Shown here: positions 1-8,328 of the stretch, one piece after another | How positions within the stretch are numbered: position 1 is the first letter of the stretch | Layout: each line of letters begins with the position of its first letter | From: Anaerolineaceae bacterium | GTDB lineage: Bacteria > Chloroflexota > Anaerolineae > Aggregatilineales > Phototrophicaceae | Reading direction: 5' to 3' | DNA length: 55,667 bases | Assembly: GCA_016124855.1 (NCBI GenBank) | Contig: WGMX01000049.1 | Span: 1-55,667 of the forward strand | Translations under genes and position numbers: made by a program | The notes under the pieces: model-generated | The model's database searches: none | Seen by the model: only the letters and a program-made list of their open reading frames with translations | Told to the model about the DNA's origin: nothing

Positions 1-537
1 ACAACGGCCTCCGGTTCCTAGGTTCTTTTTCTAACCCTAACTTTACCGCTGACCGTTGTTTTTTCCCTCATTCTCTTTTCCCTTTTGCGCGAAATTCACA
101 CAAAGAGTGACAAAATGTTCTTCCAAATGGTAACCCCATTCCCGCATAAATCGATTACACTATCCTGTAGGGAATTTATTCCGACCCTGTACCTTAGATG
201 TAATAGCAAATATGGCACAAAACGCCTTTTGCCATTGCTGAAATTGCTGCCGATTTTGCTGGATACGGCTTCTGACTTTGTTTTCGACTGGAGACTGATA
301 GCTGGCGACTAAAGACTGTAAACTTCACAGTGAAATTGAGAAATATGAGAAAATTTGCGAATTTTCGGGACTTCGCTCCCTCAAATCCACCGTCAAAACC
401 ATGTTGTAACAACAACATCAACTGCAACATTTGCAATATTTTCAACGGGTGTCAGTTTTAAACGCAAATCGCCAGCCATCCATCGCTTCTGCTGGCGACC
501 GATGACTGGCGACTAAAGACTAATAGCTATCGACTGC
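1..537. other. Intergenic region downstream of urtE
   Basis: There is no credible gene here. Besides the inverted dispersed repeat, the segment carries two copies of CTGGCGACTAAAGACT (about 302-317 and 504-519), embedded in degenerate GACTGGCGACT-type sequence. I see no clear intrinsic terminator for the urt operon. Confidence 0.6.
60..440 (-). repeat. Dispersed non-coding repeat, copy C (inverted)
   Basis: On the minus strand this stretch matches the repeat at 10130-10645 and 54262-55105. The clearest block is at about 107-139, where the reverse complement reads TTGGAAGAACATTTTGT flanked by GTTAC on the left and ACTCTTT on the right. A second block at about 365-390 gives GGATTTGAGGGAGC on the minus strand, shared with copy A. 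A third at 316-351 (TTCGCAAATTT, then CAATTTCACTGTG) is shared with the 54262 piece. No reading frame is conserved between copies, so I treat it as non-coding. Confidence 0.75.
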
Positions 538-1245
538 TTACACTGACAAATGTTCGCGGATAATATCCTGACTCAGATCATTGGTGTTGCCTTGAGAGAC
601 GATGTGCCCTTTTTCCATCACATAGCAGTAATCAGCAACACGCAGGGCAAAGTCCAAAAACTGTTCAATCAGCAAGATGGAAATATCGCCTTTTTTGCCG
701 AGGGACGAAACAAGGTGTTCAATCTCATCAACAATGTTGGGTTGGATGCCCTCGGTTGGCTCGTCTAACAGTAACAGTTTAGGCGAACGTACCAGAATGC
801 GTCCAAAAGCGAGCTGCTGCTGCTGCCCGCCGCTGAGTGTTCCGGCGACGCGCTTGCCCATCTGCTTGAGAACGGGGAATATTTCGTAGACCTCTTCGAT
901 CTTTTGATCCGCGTGCTTAAGTTCAGTGCTGGTCAGAGCCTCCAAGCCCATCAGCAGGTTTTCGTAGACGCTTAGAAAAGGAAATATACCACGACCTTGA
1001 GGTACATAACCCAGACCCATCCGTGCGCGCTTGTGAGCGGGTTCGCGGGTAATGTCTTTGCCCTCGTAGGTGATGGTTCCCTTACGCGATTTCAAGTTAC
1101 CCATGATGGTTTTGAGCAGGGTGGTTTTGCCCACGCCGTTACGCCCCATCAAACAAACAACTTTACCTTTGGGGATTTCAATACTTACATCGTTTAGAAT
1201 GCGGCTTTCCCCATAATAAACGTAGAGATTGGATACGCTGAGCAT
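538..1245 (-). CDS. urtE: Urea ABC transporter, ATP-binding protein UrtE
   Basis: This is one of two ATPases that power urea import through the UrtBC membrane pair, working at the inner face of the membrane. Its 235 residues contain a Walker A (GRNGVGKTT, near residue 35), an ABC signature with the run of glutamines typical of UrtE (LSGGQQQQLAFGR) and a Walker B (LLLLDEPTEGIQPN). The ATG is preceded by TAGGAG at good spacing. It is the last gene of the minus-strand urtABCDE operon, about 70 bases after urtD. The order and the neighbouring urease genes separate it from the related branched-chain amino-acid ATPase LivF. Confidence 0.95.
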   Translation of the reverse strand: MLSVSNLYVYYGESRILNDVSIEIPKGKVVCLMGRNGVGKTTLLKTIMGNLKSRKGTITYEGKDITREPAHKRARMGLGYVPQGRGIFPFLSVYENLLMGLEALTSTELKHADQKIEEVYEIFPVLKQMGKRVAGTLSGGQQQQLAFGRILVRSPKLLLLDEPTEGIQPNIVDEIEHLVSSLGKKGDISILLIEQFLDFALRVADYCYVMEKGHIVSQGNTNDLSQDIIREHLSV

Positions 1246-1314
1246 AAAATCGCTCCTACTATCAATTTGGAATATAGGGAGAAGATGGCTTTTCCCTACA
1301 ACACGATAATCAAA

Positions 1315-2058
1315 TTAATGTCCACGTCCGAGATACACTTCAACCACACGCGGATCACTTTGGACGTCCTGTACAGGTCCTTCGCAGAGCAGCTTGCCCT
1401 GATGCAAAACTGTCACGGTTGTGGCGAACTGACGTACAAAGACCATATCATGTTCGACGACCAGTACCGAGCGATTTTCCCCGATTTTTTGCAGCAGCTC
1501 ACCGGTACGGTCACGTTCCGCCCGTGACATACCTGCGACCGGTTCGTCCAGTAACATCAGTTTCGGCTCTTGAATAAGAATCATGCCGATTTCCAACCAC
1601 TGCTTCTGCCCGTGCGAAAGTGTTCCGGCGCGTTTGTTGGATTCACCATATAAGCCGATGAGTGTCAGTACTTCGTGGATTTTGTCCTTCTGCTCAGTTG
1701 GCAGAGTTTGCAGTAAGCGACCTGTTCCCGAACGGAAGCCAATCGCTGCTTCCAGATTTTGGAAAACGGTCAAGCTGGCAAAAATCGAGGGTGTCTGGAA
1801 CTTACGTCCGATGCCGTAATGAACGCGATTTTGTTCCGGTACACGGTTCACGTTATGGTGCTTATCAAACGCGATTTTGCCGTTGGTGGGCCGTGTCTTA
1901 CCGGTGATGATGTCCAGAAGTGTCGTTTTGCCCGCGCCGTTCGGCCCGATCAAAAAACGAAGTTCACCGTAATCAATGGAGAAATCCAAGTCATCCAGCA
2001 CCTTGAAGCCGTCGAAGCTAACTGTTACGCCTTGTACATCCAGAATTTTCTTGCTCAT
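1315..2058 (-). CDS. urtD: Urea ABC transporter, ATP-binding protein UrtD
   Basis: This is the second urea-transporter ATPase (about 247 residues). It has Walker A GPNGAGKTTLLDIITG, the UrtD-type signature LSHGQKQWLEIGM in place of the usual LSGGQ, Walker B LMLLDEPVAGMS and a downstream switch histidine (VVEHDM). An ATG at 2064 directly abuts AAGGAG. The ATG at 2058 sits six bases after it and is the better start. It lies between urtC and urtE in the same transcript and is expected to form a heterodimer with UrtE under UrtB and UrtC. Confidence 0.95.
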   Translation of the reverse strand: MSKKILDVQGVTVSFDGFKVLDDLDFSIDYGELRFLIGPNGAGKTTLLDIITGKTRPTNGKIAFDKHHNVNRVPEQNRVHYGIGRKFQTPSIFASLTVFQNLEAAIGFRSGTGRLLQTLPTEQKDKIHEVLTLIGLYGESNKRAGTLSHGQKQWLEIGMILIQEPKLMLLDEPVAGMSRAERDRTGELLQKIGENRSVLVVEHDMVFVRQFATTVTVLHQGKLLCEGPVQDVQSDPRVVEVYLGRGH

Positions 2059-2072
2059 GTTCATCTCCTTCT

Positions 2073-3197
2073 TTATTTAGCGTTTGCGTTCGCCGCATCC
2101 ATTTCGAGTTTGCTTTGAGAATCGGTTTCAGCCAGTTCGGTTGAAACTTTGCGGGTTGGGGTAATTCGCTGCCACAGTTTTTGAACAGCACCGATGATCC
2201 CTTCAGGGAAAAGCAGTACGACACCGATGAAGAGCGCTCCCATAAATAACTGCCATATATCGGGATACTTGGTGCTGACCGCACTCTTGCCACTGTTCAC
2301 TAAAATTGCGCCAAGGATGGCACCAACCAGCGTACCGCGTCCACCAACTGCCACCCAGATGACGATTTCGATAGAGGCCACAATGTCAAGCTGCTTGGGG
2401 GCGATAATGCCGACCTGTGGTACGAACAAAGCACCGGCAATGCCCGCAATGCCGGCTGACAGGGCAAACACAATCGTTTTCACGAGAACGGGGTTGTAAC
2501 CCATGAAGCGCAGGCGGTTTTCATCGTCGCGAAGGGCGACTAAGATGCGACCAAACCGCGATGTAACTAAAAAGCGGCAGGCAATAAAAACGATGCCGAG
2601 AACCACAACCGTCACCAGATAAAGGTTCAACTTGGTTTCGGGCGCTGCTAATTTTGCGCCGAAGATGGTGCGCATTTCGGTGATGCCGTTGGTGCCGTTA
2701 ATCAACTGCTGCTGACCGATCAGGAGCAGCGCGACAATCGAGGTGAGGGCTTGAGTGATGATCGAAAAGTAGACCCCTTGAACACGGCTGCGGAAGATCA
2801 TAAAGCCTAAGAGCGCGGCTAGAATCATTGGAACGACGACAGCCAGTATCAGTGCCACGACGGGTGAGTGAAACGGCTGCCATAGCCACGGCAGTTCGGT
2901 TACACCGTACAATCCCATAAAATCCGGCAGGTTTTTACCGACGGTTTCGAGGTTTAAATACATGGCAAAGCAGTACGCGCCAATGCCGAAGAATAGCCCT
3001 TGCCCCAAACTGAGCATTCCGCTGTAGCCCCAGATCAAATCAAGGCCGAGCGCGACAATGGCATAGGTGAGAAAGCGTCCGAGCAGATTAATCTGAAAAG
3101 TGGATAAGCTCTGCGGGAGGACAAACAGGAAAATAACAGCGCAGACTGCAAAGACGATTCCTTGGATGATAGGGTTAGCACGACGAATATTCAACAT
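2073..3197 (-). CDS. urtC: Urea ABC transporter permease UrtC
   Basis: This is a LivM-type integral membrane permease, one half of the urea channel. The product begins MLNIRRANPI. I chose the ATG at 3197 because AAGGAC lies just upstream and the start falls 15 bases after the urtB stop. A longer version starting at 3254 would overlap urtB and lacks a clear ribosome site. The protein has about ten hydrophobic segments, the conserved LGLDLIWGYSGMLSLGQG region near the N-terminus, and a cytoplasmic FMGYNPVLVKT segment that contacts the ATPases. The C-terminal tail of about 35 residues is polar. Confidence 0.94.
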   Translation of the reverse strand: MLNIRRANPIIQGIVFAVCAVIFLFVLPQSLSTFQINLLGRFLTYAIVALGLDLIWGYSGMLSLGQGLFFGIGAYCFAMYLNLETVGKNLPDFMGLYGVTELPWLWQPFHSPVVALILAVVVPMILAALLGFMIFRSRVQGVYFSIITQALTSIVALLLIGQQQLINGTNGITEMRTIFGAKLAAPETKLNLYLVTVVVLGIVFIACRFLVTSRFGRILVALRDDENRLRFMGYNPVLVKTIVFALSAGIAGIAGALFVPQVGIIAPKQLDIVASIEIVIWVAVGGRGTLVGAILGAILVNSGKSAVSTKYPDIWQLFMGALFIGVVLLFPEGIIGAVQKLWQRITPTRKVSTELAETDSQSKLEMDAANANAK

Positions 3198-3211
3198 AAG
3201 CAATGTCCTTC

Positions 3212-4117
3212 TTAAGTACGACCGCGTAGGGCGACCAGACCGTTGGGCTTCCACTGTAGGAACGCGATGATGATAACGAAGACCAATACTTTGCCTAACG
3301 TGGCGGTGGTACTTCTTTCGAGGAACGAGTTAAAAACACCAATGAGTGTGGCAGCCAAAACTGTGCCCGGTAAACTGCCGACACCACCAAGAACTACCAC
3401 CATGAAAGCATCTACGATATAGCCCGTGCCAAGCTGCGGGCCGATTTGACCGAGTAGGGTGAGGGCTGATCCGGCGACACCGGCTAAGCCAGCGCCAAGG
3501 GCAAAAGTATAGGCATCGACACGGCGAGTCGTGACACCGAGGCTGGCGGCCATTTCCCGATTTTGCATGGTGGCACGGGTACGGCGGCCTGCCGGGGAAT
3601 GGTAGAGGTAAAAATAAATGCCGATGATGCAGACGATAACCAAGCCGATGATAAATAGACGTTTATAAGGGAATTCCAGACCTTCGGCAACAACCAGACT
3701 GCCGTTGAGCCATTCGGGTGCAGTAACAGGAACATTGCGCGAGTCATAGCTGCGGGCGATTTGTTGGAGAATTAAACCGACACCCCACGTTGCTAATAGA
3801 GTGTCGGTCACACGCCCATAAAGATGACGAATTAAAAATCTTTCAAGTAATATGCCTAAAAGACCTGTAATAAAAAAGGCGGCCACAATCGAGAGGAGGA
3901 AATAAAAACCTTGTTTAGGTGCGTCTGGCCCGCCTAACTGGACAGCTATAAACTGTTGGAAGAAATAAGTTACGTAGGCGCCGACCATGATGAATTCACC
4001 ATGCGCCATATTGATAACCTTCATCAAGCCGAACGAGAAGGCCAAGCCTAAGGCCGCCAACAGCAGTATCGACCCGATGCTTAATCCATTGAACAGCTGT
4101 ACCAGTACACTTTCCAC
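3212..4117 (-). CDS. urtB: Urea ABC transporter permease UrtB
   Basis: This is a LivH-type permease of 301 residues that pairs with UrtC. The start is GTG at 4117, seven bases after AGAGG. It shows LGLAFSFGLMKVINMAHGEF near the N-terminus (the family GxxNxAHG region) and VTTRRVDAYTFALGAGLAG in the cytoplasmic loop. The length is that of the core domain, without the long N-terminal extension seen in some UrtB proteins. It follows urtA after a gap of about 110 bases that contains a stable hairpin. Confidence 0.94.
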   Translation of the reverse strand: MESVLVQLFNGLSIGSILLLAALGLAFSFGLMKVINMAHGEFIMVGAYVTYFFQQFIAVQLGGPDAPKQGFYFLLSIVAAFFITGLLGILLERFLIRHLYGRVTDTLLATWGVGLILQQIARSYDSRNVPVTAPEWLNGSLVVAEGLEFPYKRLFIIGLVIVCIIGIYFYLYHSPAGRRTRATMQNREMAASLGVTTRRVDAYTFALGAGLAGVAGSALTLLGQIGPQLGTGYIVDAFMVVVLGGVGSLPGTVLAATLIGVFNSFLERSTTATLGKVLVFVIIIAFLQWKPNGLVALRGRT

Positions 4118-4158
4118 TTTAAAACCTCTTTCAAGCGTGTTGTCCTATGAAACGGAGA

Positions 4159-4182
4159 CAGGGACGCACAAGAGCGTCCCTG
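4159..4182 (-). promoter_or_regulatory. Intercistronic hairpin between urtA and urtB
   Basis: CAGGGACGC and GCGTCCCTG form a perfect 9-bp stem around a six-base loop, with no U-tract. Its place directly after the gene for the binding protein, needed in excess over the permeases, suggests an mRNA-stabilising or attenuating role. That role is inferred. Similar G/C-rich hairpins occur at 12153-12178, 54239-54259 and 54642-54662. Confidence 0.6.
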
Positions 4183-4228
4183 CAACTGTGCAATTCAGAG
4201 TGTTGAAACGAACCTTAACCCGAGCGCA

Positions 4229-5506
4229 TCAACCCGATGCGGTGGCTTCCGGTGTCATTTCATCCATAACAGGGCAGCCTGCATCTGGCTTGGGCAGTGC
4301 AGAAGCCCATGCGTAGCTGCACAGATACGGATCAGGCTTGACCGGGCCATCGGTTGCCGAGATGGTGTCGATCAGACCGTCTTCACGAATCTTGCCGATA
4401 CGAACGATCTTGTAGGTATGTTGGGTCGGGCCATCGATAGTGACGGTGCCTTCGGGGGCGGCGAAGCTGATGCCACCGGCGGCTGCACGAACGGCGTCTA
4501 CATCAGTGGTGCCAGCCTTCTCGACGGCTGCTGCCCACAGATAAACACCGAAGTAACCGGCTTCCATCGGGTCACTGGTAACGCGATTTTCGCCGTACTT
4601 GGCCTTGAATGCCTTAACGAAAGCGGCGTTTTCAGGCGTATCTACGGTTTCGTAGTAGTTCCAAGCGACCAATTGACCAACAACGTTCTCGATACCAATA
4701 CCGGTCACTTCTTCTTCAGCAATGCTGACCGAAAGAGTGGGCAGCGTATCAGCAGTGTAACCGGCATCCTTATACTGCTTGAAGAAGGCAACGTTGCTGT
4801 CACCGTTGAGGGTGTTGAAAATGACATCCGGCGCGGCGGCCTTGATCTTATCGAGGATGGTGCTGAATTCGGTCCCCCCCAGAGGAACGTATTCTTCACC
4901 AACGGTTTCGGCACCAGCATCGGCCAATTGGGCTTTGATGATGGTGTTGGATGTACGTGGGAAAACATAGTCTGAACCGAGGAGGAAGAACTTCTTCTTG
5001 CCTTCCTTCAGCAGATATTCAACTGCGGGAACAATTTGTTGGTTGGTGGTTGCACCGGTGTAGAAAATGTTAGGTGATTGTTCCAAACCTTCATATTGAA
5101 CGGGGTAGAACAGCAAACCGTTATTTTCTTCAAAAACGGGCTTAACCGCTTTGCGGCTGGCGCTTGTCCAGCAGCCAAAGACGACCGCTACTTGATCTTC
5201 CAACAGCAGCTTGCCGGCTTTTTCGGCGAAGGTCGGCCAGTCGCTGGCTCCGTCTTCGACAACTGGCTCGATCTGCTTGCCAAGGACCCCACCCTTAGCG
5301 TTGATCTCGTCAATTGCCATCAACTCGGAGTCTCTAACCGTGACTTCGCTGATAGACATGGTGCCGCTGAGTGAATGCAGCAGACCGACTTTGATCGTGT
5401 CCTGCGCTTTTACGGCAAAAGCTGATGAAATAATTGCTAACATTGCGACAAGGAATGCAACCCTTGTCATCCGAACCACAATCCGCCCTTTAACCAATTT
5501 TCGCAT
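4229..5506 (-). CDS. urtA: Urea ABC transporter substrate-binding protein UrtA
   Basis: This is the secreted urea-binding protein of the importer, about 425 residues. A basic N-terminus and hydrophobic helix end at a likely cleavage site VKA/QD near residue 35. The mature part opens with IKVGLLHSLSGTMSISE. It also has GCWTSASRKAVKPVFEE and LLFYPVQYEGLEQSPNI, which are characteristic of UrtA rather than LivK or amide-binding relatives. Two ATGs follow GGAGG and the second (5506) has the better spacing. It is the first gene of urtABCDE, so the promoter should lie in 5510-5950, shared head-to-head with the urease operon. Confidence 0.95.
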   Translation of the reverse strand: MRKLVKGRIVVRMTRVAFLVAMLAIISSAFAVKAQDTIKVGLLHSLSGTMSISEVTVRDSELMAIDEINAKGGVLGKQIEPVVEDGASDWPTFAEKAGKLLLEDQVAVVFGCWTSASRKAVKPVFEENNGLLFYPVQYEGLEQSPNIFYTGATTNQQIVPAVEYLLKEGKKKFFLLGSDYVFPRTSNTIIKAQLADAGAETVGEEYVPLGGTEFSTILDKIKAAAPDVIFNTLNGDSNVAFFKQYKDAGYTADTLPTLSVSIAEEEVTGIGIENVVGQLVAWNYYETVDTPENAAFVKAFKAKYGENRVTSDPMEAGYFGVYLWAAAVEKAGTTDVDAVRAAAGGISFAAPEGTVTIDGPTQHTYKIVRIGKIREDGLIDTISATDGPVKPDPYLCSYAWASALPKPDAGCPVMDEMTPEATASG

Positions 5507-5950
5507 CATTTCCTCCGAAGTGTTGTATGAACCACGAATGATTAGACGATAGTTGGTTGATGGTGCAAGCGTACAAATCTGCTGAAATTTCGCGGGATAT
5601 TTTGTGAAGAGTGGCTAGTTTTATTTTGAAGGCTGAACGCAATCTTTAAATAAGGTTGCCTGTAAAGGGAACATACTGGCATTTTTGCATTATGCACAAA
5701 CGTTAAGGATAATTTGCCGAAGGTTTTGCATGTGATTTGTAGGAACGTGTGCATGAAAATTTGTGGAAACATTGCTATACAAATTAAAGCGAATGGTTTG
5801 GTGTTTCTGAAATATCAAATTGATACATGGGAAATGAATTCCCTAACAAACGATATTGGTTAGAATAGCTAATGTGATTTTGAGATCGGCTGACTCAATG
5901 AAATCGTAAATATTGGTTTTAATTGATCGGTTTTACGTGGGATGGTATAG
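5507..5950. other. Divergent intergenic region between urtA and ureF
   Basis: This is 440 bases of AT-rich DNA with no convincing gene. It must carry the promoters of the urt (minus) and ure (plus) operons. A weak minus-strand candidate is TTGCAC (5563-5568) with TCTAAT (5541-5546) at 16-base spacing. No strong plus-strand promoter was seen. TTGCAT occurs at about 5683 and again at about 5725, but I cannot assign a nitrogen-control operator. Confidence 0.45.
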
Positions 5951-6652
5951 GTGGAAATGCTTGCGGTAGATGACGATTTAAGATGGCTGCGGCTGATGCA
6001 GTTGGCAGACAGCGCCGTACCAATTGGAGCAGCTGCTCATTCCTTTGGCTTGGAGACACTGGTCGAGGATGGCACGGTTACTGTGCCTGTATTAAAGGAC
6101 TTTTTGAGTGATTACCTTCAAGAGACGGGAATGTTGGAAGTCTCTTATTGCTTAAAGGCTCATACATGCGCGTCCAATAAAGAGGGATTTGTGTCCCAAT
6201 GGTTAGCACTCAACCAGCGATTGGATGCACTCAAAACGGCGCGGGAAAGTCGGGCAGCCAGCACATCACTTGGGCGGCGGTTTATCCAGTTGGCGGCTGA
6301 TTTAGAAGATGATCCTCGTTTAAGAGAAGCCATCAAAGCTGCCAAAGCCGATGGAACAGGCATTCATCACTGCGCGGCTTTTGGACTGGTTGGGGGTGTT
6401 TTGGGCGTTAAGGCGCGGCGTACTGGATTGGCTTACTTGAACCAGAGCATTACTGGATTGGTTTCAGCTTGCCAGCGTTTGATGCCATTAGGACAAACGG
6501 CTGCCAGCCAACTCTTATGGGCGCTCAAGCCAATCATGATTGAGGTGATTAATCAGTATCATGAAAATGACTATCCTGTGGCTTTCACGCCCATGGTTGA
6601 TGTGGCCTCTCTGCGGCATCCTGCGCTTAACACACGGTTGTTTATCAGTTGA
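5951..6652 (+). CDS. ureF: Urease accessory protein UreF
   Basis: UreF is the all-helical factor that, with UreD/H and UreG, forms the complex that inserts nickel and carbamylates the active-site lysine of urease. The 233-residue product carries the family landmarks LMQLADSAVPIGAAAHSFGLE near the N-terminus (19 residues from M17) and LMPLGQTAASQLLWAL near the C-terminus. Translation probably starts at GTG 5951, five bases after GGGATGG. An ATG at 5957 is the alternative. It opens the ure operon, before ureD, which is an unusual but known order, and overlaps ureD by four bases. Confidence 0.92.
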   Translation: MEMLAVDDDLRWLRLMQLADSAVPIGAAAHSFGLETLVEDGTVTVPVLKDFLSDYLQETGMLEVSYCLKAHTCASNKEGFVSQWLALNQRLDALKTARESRAASTSLGRRFIQLAADLEDDPRLREAIKAAKADGTGIHHCAAFGLVGGVLGVKARRTGLAYLNQSITGLVSACQRLMPLGQTAASQLLWALKPIMIEVINQYHENDYPVAFTPMVDVASLRHPALNTRLFIS

Positions 6653-7506
6653 AATATCGTGTTGATGGGCGCTTGAGCCTCGACTTTAGTGTTGAACCGT
6701 CTACTCAGCAGACAATAATGAGGGTGCTGGAAGCTAAGCCGCCGCTAAAAGTTGTTCGGGCGTTTGAGGCGGAGTACGGTGCGGCGCTGGTGCATTTGCA
6801 TAATGTGTCGGGCGGAGTATTGGGTGGCGATCATCTGACTTTGCAGGCGCAGGTGGGCGAAGGTGCGAGAGCGCAAATCACAACCACCAGCGCGACTCGG
6901 ATTTATCGCAGTCGGGTAGATGTACCGCCATCCTATCAACTCAATGAGCTATCGGTGGCTGAAAATGGTTTGTTGGAACTGCTGCCTGATCCGTTGATTC
7001 CGTTCGCGCAGTCAGCTTATCAACAGCGAACGGCGATTACTCTGGCAGAGGGCGCGGGCTTGTTCTGGTGGGAAACGGTCGCACCGGGGCGTGAGGCGCG
7101 GGACGAATGTTTTGATTACGACCTGTTGGGGTTGGAAGTCGATATTCAAGCGAAGGGTAGACCAATCGCGTTGGAATATACACGCTTAGAGCCGAAGTTG
7201 CGCTCATTATCATCACTGGCACGGTTAGGTGATTATCGTTATTTCTCGACCTTTTACATCTGTAAAGTTGGATTACCTGCCAGTCAGTGGACGGCTTTGG
7301 AAGCGGAACTGGGTCATTTGGCAGGAGAGTTGACTCGGGCGAATGAAACACTTTGGGGTGTCAGTACGCTGGTGCGGGATGGATTGGTGGTGCGCGGTGT
7401 GAGCTGTGAAGGTCGCAGCTTGAGCAGCGGTTTACTGGCCTTTTGGCGAGCCGCGAAACTGGTTTTATATGGACAAGTCGCCACGCCACCACGCAAAGTG
7501 TACTAA
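6649..7506 (+). CDS. ureD: Urease accessory protein UreD (UreH)
   Basis: UreD is the beta-helical scaffold that binds apo-urease and recruits UreF and UreG for nickel delivery. The 285 residues show the family hallmarks HNVSGGVLGGDHL and TTTSATRIYRS, then LLELLPDPLIPFAQSAYQQR and ALEYTRLEP. The apparent start is a TTG overlapping the ureF stop in a TTGA arrangement, which implies translational coupling. The next ATG (6718) would remove the first strand of the fold. It is followed by a 110-base gap before ureA. Confidence 0.93.
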   Translation: MKYRVDGRLSLDFSVEPSTQQTIMRVLEAKPPLKVVRAFEAEYGAALVHLHNVSGGVLGGDHLTLQAQVGEGARAQITTTSATRIYRSRVDVPPSYQLNELSVAENGLLELLPDPLIPFAQSAYQQRTAITLAEGAGLFWWETVAPGREARDECFDYDLLGLEVDIQAKGRPIALEYTRLEPKLRSLSSLARLGDYRYFSTFYICKVGLPASQWTALEAELGHLAGELTRANETLWGVSTLVRDGLVVRGVSCEGRSLSSGLLAFWRAAKLVLYGQVATPPRKVY

Positions 7507-7616
7507 AGAAGATGTGGAAAAATCATAGAGATTGTCTGATGCTGAAATGGCCTAAAATCGGCACAGTTTAAGCAATATTTGTTGGGTTTCGCGGCGTTTA
7601 TCTAGGAGAGTAGAGA

Positions 7617-7919
7617 TTGAATTTAACTCCACGCGAACAGGAAAAGTTATTGATTTTTGTGGCGGCTGAGCTGGCGCGGAAACGTCAAGCACGCGGTTTG
7701 AAGCTGAATTATCCCGAAGCGATTGCCATCATCACGGCGGAAGTGATGGAAGCGGCGCGGGATGGTCGTAGTGTTGCTGACGTGATGGTGTGGGGAACGA
7801 CCATCCTCAAAAAGTCGGATGTGATGGATGGCATCGCTGAGATGATTCACGATGTGCAGGTGGAGGCGACTTTCCCTGATGGAACCAAGTTGGTCACTAT
7901 ACATGATCCAATACAGTAA
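7617..7919 (+). CDS. ureA: Urease gamma subunit UreA
   Basis: This is the small structural subunit of urease in the three-subunit bacterial arrangement, 100 residues, the usual length. It begins MNLTPREQEKLLIFVAAELA from a TTG start preceded by TAGGAGAG, and the start is fixed by that well-conserved N-terminus. VMVWGTTILKKSDVMDGIAEM is the typical C-terminal half. Together with UreB and UreC it makes the (alpha-beta-gamma)3 enzyme that hydrolyses urea to ammonia and carbamate in the cytoplasm. Confidence 0.96.
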   Translation: MNLTPREQEKLLIFVAAELARKRQARGLKLNYPEAIAIITAEVMEAARDGRSVADVMVWGTTILKKSDVMDGIAEMIHDVQVEATFPDGTKLVTIHDPIQ

Positions 7920-7928
7920 AGACAATTA

Positions 7929-7948
7929 ACCACAGAGGCACAGAGAAC
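7929..7948 (+). repeat. ACCACAGAGGCACAGAGAAC repeat, copy 1
   Basis: This 20-base sequence in the ureA-ureB spacer recurs exactly at 12084-12103 after the ureG-like gene. Sequences of this type are scattered through intergenic DNA in many environmental bacteria. Here it lies within an operon, between the ureA stop and the ureB ribosome site. Confidence 0.8.
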
Positions 7949-7967
7949 GCCAAGAGGGAGTAAGAGA

Positions 7968-8318
7968 ATGAAGCCGGGGGAATATTTGTTGGAAGAAGGC
8001 AGCATCACGCTCAATGATGGGCGGGATACGGCGAGCGTTTTGGTGAGCAATACTGGTGACCGACCGATACAGGTAGGCAGTCACTTTCATTTTTTCGAGG
8101 TGAACCGTGCGCTGGATTTTGACCGTTCGGCGGCTTATGGGATGCGCTTGAATATCGCGGCGGGAACGGCAGTGCGTTTTGAACCGGGTGAGCAGAAAGA
8201 AGTTCATCTGGTAGCGTTCGGGGGCTCACGGATTATTCACGGGCATAACGGTTGGGTAAATGGCGCATTGGACGACCCGTCGGTGCGCGAACAAGCCTTA
8301 GCTAAAGCTGGAAAGTAG
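7968..8318 (+). CDS. ureB: Urease beta subunit UreB
   Basis: This is the beta subunit of urease, 116 residues. It is recognised by KPGEYLLEEGSITLNDGRDT, the loop VGSHFHFFEVNRALDFDR, and FEPGEQKEVHLVAFGG. The ATG follows GGGAG at seven-base spacing. It packs against UreC and contributes the part of the trimer that the accessory proteins contact during activation. The gene ends 10 bases before ureC. Confidence 0.96.
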   Translation: MKPGEYLLEEGSITLNDGRDTASVLVSNTGDRPIQVGSHFHFFEVNRALDFDRSAAYGMRLNIAAGTAVRFEPGEQKEVHLVAFGGSRIIHGHNGWVNGALDDPSVREQALAKAGK

Positions 8319-8328
8319 AGATCAAATT

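Noticed and set aside
194..445. Minus-strand ORF of 83 codons in the left-edge repeat
   Set aside because: It lies in a repeat whose other copies break the frame; it has no ribosome site or recognisable motif.
4418..4975. Long plus-strand ORF of 185 codons inside urtA
   Set aside because: It is antisense to a certain gene, shows no domain or ribosome site, and arises from codon bias.
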